This document shows positions 9,195-16,828 of a stretch of 24,561 nucleotides of DNA, piece after piece; position 1 is the first letter of the stretch; each line of letters begins with the position of its first letter. Both the position numbers and the translations under genes were made by a program. Location of the stretch: the NCBI GenBank assembly GCA_009746045.1, contig RPFO01000063.1:1-24561 (forward strand), in the 5' to 3' direction. This DNA is from Mesostigma viride. Its lineage: Eukaryota > Streptophyta > Mesostigmatophyceae > Mesostigmatales > Mesostigmataceae. Below the pieces are notes generated by a model. That model had not been told where the DNA came from. It searched no databases and worked only from the letters and a program-made list of their open reading frames with translations.

Positions 9195-9561
9195 GAGCTG
9201 TGTTATTAATGCATTGTACTATAGGCATGTGCCCCCAAGTATGCCTTCCTGCATTCTAAATATGATGCATAATGTAATGATGTGTTGTTTGGAACCTTCT
9301 GTACACCAAGGTGGAATGATTGCCATGAAACCCTTGTAAGAACAATAGAAAGCTGCTTTTTCTGTGGTATTTATGCTAGCATCTGTCACCAATTTGTCAT
9401 CCAACCACCCTGAAGCTTTGTGGGCAGGCTGCATGGATGTGTTTCGAACATGTGCCAAGTTCCAGGTCCAACTGAGTTCATTTGATGTCATTATATATGC
9501 ACATGTGTGATGAAACCCTTGAAAAACCATGAAAAACTGCATTTTTGTGGTATTTATGCTA
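9195..9561. repeat. 183-bp satellite, left part
   Basis: A full unit lies at 9378-9561 (starting AGCATCTGTCACC and ending TTTATGCTA), preceded by a degenerate unit at 9195-9377 that matches mainly in its last ~90 bases. The unit is 183-184 bp and continues at 13955 on the far side of the inserted CACTA element. Confidence 0.85.
9560..9561. other. TA target-site duplication, left
   Basis: TA here and TA at 13954-13955 flank the element. Uninterrupted satellite units read TATGCTAGCAT with a single TA at the equivalent site, so the duplication can be inferred from the sister copies in this window. Confidence 0.75.
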
Positions 9562-9573
9562 CACTAGGAACTC

Positions 9574-9900
9574 AGATTCTGAGAATTTTCTCAAAACCCT
9601 CAATTTTCTCACCTTTTGTGAGAATTTTTTGAGAAAATTGAGAAAAATCTCAATTTTTTTCCGCAAACGCTAGGCAAAAAATCTCACCAGGGTGAGATTT
9701 TGGTGAGAAAAAGGGGGTTTTGGTGAGATTGGGGTGAGAAAAAACCCTAAAGTGAGAAAAAAGGTGAGAATGGGTGAGAAAAAGTGAGAAAATTGAGAAA
9801 ATTGAGAAGTTTCTCACCAACACGAGAAAAATCACTAACACGAGAAAAATCACAAGTCAACGTGGTGAGAAATTTCTCACCAAGAGTGTAACACGAGAAA
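9574..9900. repeat. Left subterminal repeats of the CACTA-type element
   Basis: Many copies of GTGAGAAA or its complement TTCTCAC are packed here. At 9679-9700 is a near-perfect palindrome with 10-bp arms, AAATCTCACC and GGTGAGATTT. This is the mirror of the right end at 13598-13941. Confidence 0.85.
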
Positions 9901-10060
9901 AATCATGAGCTTTATTTCATTAAGTCCTTAACGTGAAAAAAAACTCAACACCACTTTGATATGCATTATAGGGTGCACAAAGGTGCAATTAATATAGGGT
10001 TGTCATACAATATAAAACAGCACATCATTCCATAAACAATGCTGTCATGCCCAAATTAAA

Positions 10061-11003
10061 TCAATAGTCATCTTCTTCAGAACTGCTGTCCGAGGGGTTG
10101 CTTGCATCAACATCATCTTCTGATGACATAGTGTCATCCCCACTAGTGTCGCAATAGTTCACAGCTTTACGCTGCCTTCCACTGGCCCTCTTTGCCATAG
10201 GGACCTCCTCAATTACAACGGTGGGCTGGCTAGGTCCAGCATCTGTGGGAGCACCACGCTTGCGGCTGCGCCCTCGAGCAGGTGCCTTGCCAGCGCGGCG
10301 CACCACGTCGCCATCACCTAGGTCTGCCGCTGCCACCTTCTTCTTCTTGGACCCCTTCTTCTTGCCTTTCTTCTTGCCACTAGGCGGTGGCGGTGGCATC
10401 GGCTCACCCTCCTCAATCACTTCAAACTGCGGCATGGTGGGGAAATCTGCTGCCACGCTGTGATACACATGGTTACTGAGGGCAGATTGCGCCTGATGTG
10501 CCATGCTCCATGGCAGTTTGGCAGGGATTACCACCATTTCGGGAGCATAGCATTCATCGACGACATACCCAACTGAGCTCACTGCACCTGGCAACACAAG
10601 GCACGACGACCTGGGGGCCTGTGCGCTGCTGATGACCACCAACCTCTCGTGGGGCAGGTGAGCGACATGAAGGCGATCAAAAAGCTCCACCTTCAACAAC
10701 AGCTGCCATTCCCAGCCCCCTCGTGGGTACTCTAACCTGGCCTTCAGAATGTGTGTAATGAAACCAAAGTCTACACCGCCCGGGCCATGCACCGCAACTC
10801 CCGCATTCTTGTGCCGCTTTCCCTGGGATTGGTCCGCAGCCTCCGTGCGGTAGTTGAACCTGTGTATCCTGACTTTGTGGAAAGAATCCGCGTAGCGCTT
10901 CACGCCCCCACACGCCGCTACAATGCCTTGCGGCACAAGCGGCGTCAGGTTTAATGATGCCCATGCAAGCACGTTGAACGTTGTGTCAGCACAGCGATCT
11001 CGC
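10061..11003 (-). CDS. DUF4216-like transposon protein, last exon
   Basis: This is the 3' coding part of a CACTA-associated protein. The continuous frame reaches upstream to an ATG at 11149, but the part above 11003 looks intronic: the acceptor TGAATGCAG ends at 11004 and the frame there turns AT-rich. The first half of the exon (about residues 35-140 from the acceptor) follows the DUF4216 pattern: F.YRTEAAD, then KNAGVAV, then GFITHILKARLEY, then LLLKVELFD, matching the family's gyrF.T / qNSGV.V / yyGvl..IiEL.Y / vLFkc.Wfd blocks. The second half is low-complexity: a proline run, lysine/glycine clusters (KKKGKKKGSKKKK) that could act as a nuclear signal, and a very acidic C-terminal tail (SDSSSEEDDY). 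The stop is at 10061-10063. The gene lies inside the transposon. Confidence 0.6.
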
Positions 11004-11046
11004 CTGCATTCAAACAAACGCACACCGATAACCCAGCAAAGAGTAT
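10981..11046. repeat. 66-bp duplicated splice-acceptor segment, copy 1
   Basis: This segment is about 92% identical to 11371-11436 (five mismatches in 66 bases, no gaps). It covers the acceptor of the last exon of the DUF4216-like gene and the exon's first bases. Confidence 0.8.
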
Positions 11047-11289
11047 TATTATTGCAAGTATTGGTTATTAAAAAAAATAGAACAGATACAACACAGGACG
11101 CTTTTACTGGCGGCAAGATCATGGCACCCGGATGGGTAAAACCAAACAAACTAGATATTAATTACTAGGGCTGGCTTTGTGACAGTAAAACATGATTGCA
11201 TGGCTAATCCCAAGGCGCCTTTCAATAGGACTGAATTAAAATAACCAAAGCAGACGGCGTAAGTAGCATTTGCAAAAAACAAGGCTCAC
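11004..11289 (-). other. Putative intron of the DUF4216-like gene (286 bp)
   Basis: The donor GTGAGCC follows CTACTG at 11290, and the acceptor GAATGCAG ends at 11004. The upstream exon ends two bases into a codon and the downstream exon supplies the third, so the phases match. The body is AT-rich with a T-run. Confidence 0.45.
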
Positions 11290-11347
11290 CAGTAGGCCTC
11301 GTCGCCATTCGCAGGGTCGCTGTAATCAGCCTTGGGAAGGGCATCTT
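11290..11347 (-). CDS. Putative upstream exon of the DUF4216-like gene
   Basis: A short segment encodes an acidic peptide containing DALPKADYSDPANGDEAYW. It lies between a possible acceptor (CTGGTAG at 11348) and a strong donor (GTGAGCC at 11289). Spliced to the next exon it remains in frame. Further upstream exons are not seen; the alternative acceptor at about 11394 would introduce stops in all frames. It could be the only surviving piece of the transposase-linked upstream region. Confidence 0.35.
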
Positions 11348-11370
11348 CTACCAGCAAATCCCTTGCCGCG

Positions 11371-11436
11371 TTGTGTCAGCACAGCGATCCCCCCTGCATC
11401 CAAACAAAGGCACACCGATAACCAAGCAAAGAGTAT
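11371..11436. repeat. 66-bp duplicated splice-acceptor segment, copy 2
   Basis: This is a direct repeat of 10981-11046, 390 bp upstream in the sense of the gene. Its acceptor AG leads into sequence with stops in every frame, so it looks like a non-functional duplicate. Confidence 0.8.
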
Positions 11437-11440
11437 GCAA

Positions 11441-11638
11441 ATGTGTAGCCTTGTTCATTGAAATTATGGCTGGCTTACGCAAAGAGCGACTGTAAGATGA
11501 CCTATACAGTGGGGCCGGAAACAGCTTGCTTGATCAGGGCGTGTTTTTCGAGCTTCACTGGCCGGGAGTGTCTAGTGGTGAGAACCATTGCTGCGATCGC
11601 TTTCCCACCATTTACGAGGAAATACCCGCAAATGAAAA
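11441..11638 (+). repeat. Dispersed repeat family, copy A
   Basis: It begins ATGTGTAGCCTTGTTCATTG and ends TACCCGCAAATG. It matches copy C at 23757-23947 in the same orientation over almost its full length (roughly 88% by eye), and copy B at 12289-12380 in inverted orientation over its first ~97 bases. No ORF is conserved between copies. Confidence 0.8.
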
Positions 11639-12288
11639 ACCACTGAAACGGTCTAGCTAGTCAGTCATTACATTAGCCACATGCCATCATGCATGTTTCC
11701 AAACGTCCAGGAACTGCACACGGTGCAAATGCCATTTGCAGTGCAAAAATCCAGAGGACACGACCTCATTGCTTCATATTTGTATGCAGAAGACTAAAAA
11801 AGTAACATGCATTAATGGCCCGCATGCATAAAGGGCCTGAATTCTGATGCGGGCCCAACGGCAGCACCGCCAAAGCAGATAAGGGCCCGCAGTCTGATGC
11901 GGGCCCCACGGCACCACCGCCATAGCAGAGCTCGAAGGTCGTGGTGCGCGTGAAACGTACGTATGCCCTTTGTCGGTAGGTGCCGTTGGGGTCAAATTGG
12001 GTGCCGCCAAAATCGGGCCGACGCGTCAATAGACTGAGGCCGTCGATGAGAGCCATCATGCGGCTTGGGGAACTTCAGCTAAGTTAACTTAACGCAAACC
12101 ACTGGTCGCCCGCGTCGGGAACCGGCCCAACGGCTCTCCCGCAACAGAAAATTACGCGGCATACTGCATAAGTCGTCGGATTGTTAGATTTCGACGGTCA
12201 AGATTTCATGATGAGGTTTGCGTTCAATTTGCCGCAGTTTGCCGCCCAGAGAAAGTAGTTGTTGGACTCGTTGCCCACGATGAAACAC
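11639..12288. other. Interior of the CACTA-type element between inverted repeats A and B
   Basis: No gene is supported. It contains a 50-bp tandem duplication at 11831-11930 (AAGGGCC...GATGCGGGCCC...CACCGCC, two copies) and a minus-strand ORF (11766-12059) without recognisable features. Confidence 0.45.
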
Positions 12289-12512
12289 AATCAAGCAAGC
12301 CGTTTCCGGCCCCACCGTGTAGGTCATGTAGTCGCTCTTCACGTCAGCCAGCCGTAATTTCAATGCACAAGGCTACACATTTCCATCTCCATTCATATTC
12401 ATAATCCTGCACGACTCGAAAACGCGGACAAGATAACGGCAGGCTCGAGCTACCATGGTCCGGATTCTCCCGATTTCTGGCCTGCGCTGGTTGTCTCCTT
12501 GATATTGGCAAC
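12289..12512 (-). repeat. Dispersed repeat family, copy B (inverted)
   Basis: The reverse complement matches copy C at about 23634-23855, including the segments CCATGGTAGCTCGAGCCTGC and CGCGTTTTCGAGTCG. The part at 12289-12380 also pairs with copy A, forming an inverted repeat with about 750 bp between the arms. Confidence 0.8.
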
Positions 12513-13297
12513 TCTCTCCGGTAAGAGATTTTCCGCAGTTTGGCTGTTTCGAAACGTTAATTAAGTGAGATGCCTTCGGATCAGGAGACTCACACAGCCG
12601 CGAAATCATGCCAAAGGTCATATGTTCGATCCCTTGCTGGTAGCTTCTGAGCTTTCTTATTTTCTGTGTTCCGCGGAATCTCAGATTTGGGCCGCTAGCG
12701 TTTTCACGTTTGTTGCTTTCTGATCCGACGACAACGTTGTGCCTTGCTCGTGTGACATCTGGCGCATGGTGTGATTCATGTGTATGGTGCTGCCTTGCCA
12801 CATGGGGCTGCTTTGCCATAAGAGTGAGTGTTGGGTTCTACACATTTGCTGCATGGACCGTTAGGTGCTGGTGAGCTCTTCCTTGTAGAATGGTGATGTC
12901 TATGTCAAGGATCTGATGTCTTTTTTGTCTCTTGCACTGCTTTCATTTTAGGGGGAATTATAGGTGTCATTATTTTGGCATTTGAAGGTATAGATGTTTA
13001 TCTGCAAGGGCCTGTTTTTTTTCCCCCGGCCTCTTGCATGCATGGATGTGTAGAATTGTATGTTGATGGAATTATGATTTGCCATACACATTTGCTGAGC
13101 TCAAGATCCTTGTAGAACGCTTACATCTATGTCAAGGATCTGATTTCTTTTCCTCTTGCGTATATTGTGTCGGTTTGCTTTATTTCTTGCAGGGACCACG
13201 AGAGTAAAATGCAAGCGGTTCCACTTTCAAGTCAGCATGTGACGCCCTGTCGACCGGCCCGCTTTGTTAGCTAGCTACCATATAGTATTTGATGATA
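12513..13297. other. CACTA-type interior, no supported gene
   Basis: AT-rich sequence. A direct repeat of about 45 bp (TTGTAGAA...TATGTCAAGGATCTGAT...TCTTTT) occurs at about 12882-12925 and 13109-13150. The minus-strand ORF 12373-12819 overlaps copy B and shows no domain. Confidence 0.45.
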
Positions 13298-13447
13298 GGC
13301 ATTGAATGCGAAAGATGTCATAACGCCATAACAGACTGTGTTGAACAGGCATTGAATGCCGAAGATGTCATAACGCCATAACAGACTGTGTTGAAAAGGC
13401 ATATTTGAATGCCGAAGATGTACATAACGCCATAACAGTGTTGAATA
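13298..13447. repeat. 50-bp tandem repeat, three copies
   Basis: Units start at 13298, 13348 and 13398 and share GGCAT..TGAATGC, GATGT.CATAACGCCATAAC and GTGTTGAA. The third copy carries small insertions and a deletion. Confidence 0.85.
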
Positions 13448-13597
13448 GTTGAATCAACGGGTTCTTGCAGCTGTAAACATTAAAATTATTCAAACATTTA
13501 ATGAAAAAATCATTATTGTTCGTGCTGTTTTGAACAGCGGTTGTTACTGGCACTGCATGCATGTGTCTGCTGCCAGCATATTGCATTATGGGTGTGT

Positions 13598-13941
13598 TTT
13601 TCAGCGCTGTGTTTTCTCACTTTTCTCACTTTTCTCACGTCCTGTTTTTCTCACTTTTCTCACTTTTCTCACGTCCTGATTTTCTCACTTTTCTCACGTT
13701 TCACACCTCCCGTTTTTCTCACTTATCTCACGTCCTGTTTTTTGAGATTTTTCTCACGTTTTTCCCCTTTTTTCACCTTTTTGGGGCAATCTCACCCGGG
13801 TGAGAAACGTGTTTTCTCACCCATTCTCACCCCATTCTCACCCTTTTTTCTCACCTTTCTCACCCATTCTCACCCATTTCTCACCCTTTTTCTCACCTTT
13901 CTCACCCTTTTTCTCACCATTTCTCACCCATTCTCAAAGCC
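13598..13941. repeat. Right subterminal repeats of the CACTA-type element
   Basis: This is a dense array of TTCTCAC(CC) motifs, inverted relative to the left end. It contains a perfect 16-bp palindrome, TCTCACCCGGGTGAGA, at 13790-13805. The Phe/Ser/His-rich ORFs crossing it are by-products of the repeat. Confidence 0.85.
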
Positions 13942-13954
13942 GAGTTCCTAGTGT

Positions 13955-14490
13955 AGCATTTGTCACCAGTTTGTCATCCAACCAGCCTGAAGCTTTGTGG
14001 GCAGGCTGCATGGGATGTGTTTCGAACATGTGCCAAGTCCCAGGTCCAACTGAGTTCATTTGATGTCATTATATATGCAAATGTGTGATGAAACCCTTGG
14101 AAAACCCTGAAAAACTGCATTTTTGGGTATTTATGCTAGCATTTGTCACCAATTTGTCATCCAACCAGCCTGAAACTTTGTGGGCATGCTGCATGGGATG
14201 TGTTTAGAACATGTGCAAAGTTCCAGGCCCAACTGAGTTCATTTGGTGTCATTATGTATGCATATGTGTGATAAAACCCTTGGAAAACCCTGAAAAACTG
14301 CATTTTTTGGGTATTTATGCTAGCATTTGTCACCAATTAGTCATCCAACCAGCCTGAAACTTTGTGGGCATGCTGCATGGGATGTGTTTAGAACATGTGC
14401 AAAGTTCCAGGCCCAACTGAGTTCATTTGATGTCATTATATATGCATACATGCCAGAAAGTGCTGAAAATACGGTATTTTTTGCTAGCAA
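13955..14490. repeat. 183-bp satellite, right part
   Basis: Units start at 13955, 14138 and 14322 (spacing 183 and 184 bp) and share TTTGTCACCA, GTCATCCAACCAGCCTGAA, GGGATGTGTTT and CAACTGAGTTCATTTG. After about 14490 the sequence diverges, with GCTAGCAAATGTCACC marking the edge. The array continues the left part at 9195-9561. Confidence 0.9.
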
Positions 14491-14654
14491 ATGTCACCAT
14501 GTTACCATGGTGCCGACTCCCAAAAAATTTTTTGACCACATGGCATCATAAGATATCTGATTAGGTACCTTGGTGCCAAATTTGAGGCCAAACTGACTAT
14601 TAGCCTATCTTGAAATAATTACCAGGGAACAAAAACGCGTTTTTGGATTGATGT
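14491..14654. other. Satellite edge and short spacer
   Basis: Diverged sequence with possible remnants of the 183-bp unit. It ends with GGATTGATGTGATG, the exact reverse complement of the right border of the 30-bp minisatellite at 6360-6373. Confidence 0.4.
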
Positions 14655-14719
14655 GATGCGTGCCAGCCACCCACCACCACCATCCATGCATGCCAGCACC
14701 CCACCACCACCATCCATGC
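14655..14719. repeat. Two-unit outlier of the 30-bp minisatellite
   Basis: GCGTGCCAGCCACCCACCAC followed by a second unit reproduces the 4898-6357 repeat, about 8.3 kb away and in the same orientation. Confidence 0.9.
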
Positions 14720-14755
14720 GTGATTTTTTTGGGGAGTGGTTAGTATTGTTTTTGG

Positions 14756-15390
14756 GTAGGGTCGCTCTGCAGAGTGACCCCTACCCTTGCGCAATGTCGC
14801 AGTCTTTGTTTGTAAGGTCGCGCTGCAGAGTGACCCCCTCACAATGCAAACTTCCATTCAGTGTTTGTAGGGTCGCGCTGCAGAGTCACCTTTCCAAGAT
14901 GCGTTATTCAATAACATTTTGTTTGTAGGGTCGCGCTGCAGAGTCACCTTTCCAAGATACGTTATTCAATAACATTTTGTTTGTAGGGTCGCGCTGCAGA
15001 GTCACCTTTCCAAGATACGTTATTCAATCACATTTTGGTTGTAGGGTCGCGATGCAGAGTCACCCTTTCCAGATACGTTATTCAATAACATTTTGTTTGT
15101 AGGGTAGCGCTGCAGAGTCACCTTTCCAAGATACGTTATTCAATCACATTTTGGTTGTAGGGTCGCGTTGCAGAGTCACCCTTTCCAGATACGTTATTCA
15201 ATAACATTTTGTTTGTAGGGTAGTGCTGCAGAGTCACCCTTTCCAGATACGTTATTCAATAACATTTTGTTTGTAGGGTAGCGCTGCAGAGTCACCTTTC
15301 CAAGATACGTTATTCAATCACATTTTTGTTGTAAGGTCGCGCTGCCGAGTCACCCTTTCCAGATACGTTTATCAATCACAATTTGTTTGA
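14756..15390. repeat. 58-bp satellite with dimeric higher-order pattern
   Basis: Nine units with an exact 58-bp period start at 14867, 14925, 14983, 15041, 15099, 15157, 15215, 15273 and 15331. Two diverged units lie before them (14756, 14813). The unit core is GTAGGGTCGCGCTGCAGAGT, then CACC.TTTCC, then ATACGTTATTCAAT. Two subtypes (CCTTTCCAAGAT with CAATCAC, and CCCTTTCCAGAT with CAATAAC) partly alternate, giving a 116-bp dimer. Confidence 0.92.
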
Positions 15391-15892
15391 AGGGGGGGCC
15401 CACAATCAATCTACAATACCCATGCCAAATTTTATTACTTGAGGAGACGCCATTTCAACAAATACATGACAATTGATGCTCATTGTGAATGCGTTTCCAC
15501 ATGAAATCATTACCATTTCATGCAATTTGGTCACTGGTGCGCTTTCCGCGTGCACTTTTCATTACTAGATTGCTTAAATTTATTAAAATTTATTAACATT
15601 TATTAAAATTTATTCAAGTCGGGGTAAAATTGGCTGTTTTTGTCATAGTGTCATGCACTCGGAGGGTAAGCAAGTGAGACAAGTTGTAGATTATTTACAA
15701 TTGCACAACCCTCTCCACGACCCCGCTAGTTCTATTTATAGAACGAATTATAATTATTGCCAAAATTGTGCACAAGCCTGTGCACAACCCAACCAGTAAT
15801 TCCCACTTGAACTTTGAATATTCAAGTGAATGCTCTGGAGACAGATGTACAGATCGATCTTTACAAATGTACACGAGTTCAGATCAAGCTAT
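15391..15892. other. AT-rich 3' flank of the minus-strand gene
   Basis: No gene is seen. It includes a run of TTTATTAAAA-type repeats at about 15575-15615 and lies just downstream of the stop codon of the 15893-20951 gene, so it probably holds that gene's 3' UTR and polyadenylation region. Confidence 0.4.
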
Positions 15893-16709
15893 CTAACTAC
15901 CTACTAACAGGCGTTTCTTTACACCCCGTCCGCTGGGCTTCTTTACACCCCCCTCCCGCACATCTGCGCCAGCCTTCCCTTGAGGTTTTCGTTTGCCCTG
16001 CCCTGCGGCTTGGTCTCCCCCCTTCTCTTGGAGTCGTGGGGAAGATCTGGTCGCTGGGGAAGATCTGGTCGCCAGGTACCCCTTGTCCATCCACCACTCC
16101 AAATACGTTCCCTCAGGTGGCTTGAAACAGTTCCGCATCTCGTCTTGTTGTACCTTGAAAATTGCCGCGGGCATCGTCCCCTGCTCCCCATTAATCCAGA
16201 TTCCCTTTTCGTCACACCCTTCTGCCCAAAATTTAACGTACCACACGCCCGTTTTATCCACCTTTCGAACGACTCCATGCACCAGGAACGTGTCGACGTG
16301 GAAATCAGGCATGTGTGCCAGCTTCATTGGGTCTGCATTGAGTTTAGCCACCGAATCAGCAGCCCACGTGGGCTTCCACAACGTATCAAGGCGCTGGGAT
16401 TGGTTCTTCCGATACTGGCAAAATTCACCGCCGTGCTTGCACAATACCGAAACCGGACATCCAACAGGCGAGCGGGGCACGACCCGTTTCCCCCCCCCCC
16501 ACCTTCCAGATTCTCCATCCACGGCTGCCAACTTGGTGGTGGCACTTTCTTGTCTAGTGGCTTGGGCTGGGTTGCGGTAACTGTGACACGTCTTTGTGGC
16601 GCTTCCTCCTCAGGTTCCGATTCTTCCGATTCTTCCGAATCTTCCTCAAACCCTTTGGGTGGGCCGCCATGCGCGTCATCCTTTGGCGGCTCCTCTTCAG
16701 ACTCGTCAC
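15893..16709 (-). CDS. Unrecognised large gene, third visible (last) exon
   Basis: It begins after the acceptor CCCACAG at 16710 and ends with a stop at 15893-15895. The first part is acidic and serine-rich (DSEESEESEPEEEA). The frame then switches at a run of eleven G (16490-16500). After the switch comes a well-formed segment with a possible zinc-binding or structural patch (VSVLCKHGGEFCQYRK), a probable small beta-rich domain (FLVHGVVRKVDKTGVWYVKF, then GIWINGEQG) and a basic Lys/Arg/Gly tail. A run of 12 or 9 G would make the exon one frame of 272 codons. No family is recognised; the beta-rich part could be a chromo- or Tudor-like barrel, but that is only a resemblance. Confidence 0.55.
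16490..16500 (-). other. G11 run at a frame switch
   Basis: It separates the acidic first part of the last exon from its structured second part. Nine or twelve G would make one frame. It is the longest homopolymer in the gene. Confidence 0.65.
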
Positions 16710-16828
16710 CTGTGGGTGGGACAAGCAATGACGAGCGGCGCAATTAGTTATCATTACAATCGCAAATCAAACTTGGGAATATGCAAACATCATAATTTAA
16801 CCGACCATATTCACTCAGATTAACTTAC
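16710..16828 (-). other. Intron 2 of the large minus-strand gene (119 bp)
   Basis: The donor GTAAGTT follows CAAAGG at 16829, and the acceptor CCCACAG ends at 16710. The upstream exon leaves one base (G) and the downstream exon supplies GT, so the phases match. The interior is AT-rich, in contrast with the GC-rich exons. Confidence 0.75.

Larger units (their letters stand above)
9562..13953. mobile_element. CACTA-type (CMC superfamily) DNA transposon, 4,392 bp, probably non-autonomous
   Basis: The ends are perfect 12-bp inverted repeats, CACTAGGAACTC at 9562-9573 and GAGTTCCTAGTG at 13942-13953. The element is flanked by TA duplications and sits inside a 183-bp satellite whose two halves rejoin exactly at the insertion point. 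Both ends carry dense subterminal GTGAGAAA/TTCTCACC repeats, a hallmark of CACTA elements, where such repeats bind the transposase. The only coding remnant is a minus-strand gene (10061-11347) with a DUF4216-like domain, which in plants accompanies the En/Spm transposase. No transposase catalytic core is visible, so the copy probably depends on a relative elsewhere. A 2-bp duplication differs from the usual 3 bp of plant CACTA elements and recalls the related Mirage group. Confidence 0.82.

Noticed and set aside
10677-10964. Minus-strand ORF of 95 codons within the DUF4216-like exon
   Set aside because: It is an alternative frame of the exon, whose main frame carries the recognisable pattern.
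12373-12819. A 148-codon minus-strand ORF inside the CACTA-type element
   Set aside because: Its 3' third is the dispersed repeat copy B, the frame is not kept in copy C, and no motif is visible.
9562-13953. Tc1/mariner or PIF/Harbinger origin, suggested by the TA duplication
   Set aside because: The CACTA termini, dense subterminal repeats and DUF4216-like protein fit the CMC superfamily better; no DDE(D) mariner or Harbinger protein is visible.
13541-14063. Phe/Ser/His-rich ORFs that look like hydrophobic proteins
   Set aside because: They are read-through of TTCTCAC repeats at the right end of the CACTA-type element; a matching minus-strand ORF occurs at the left end (9650-9853).
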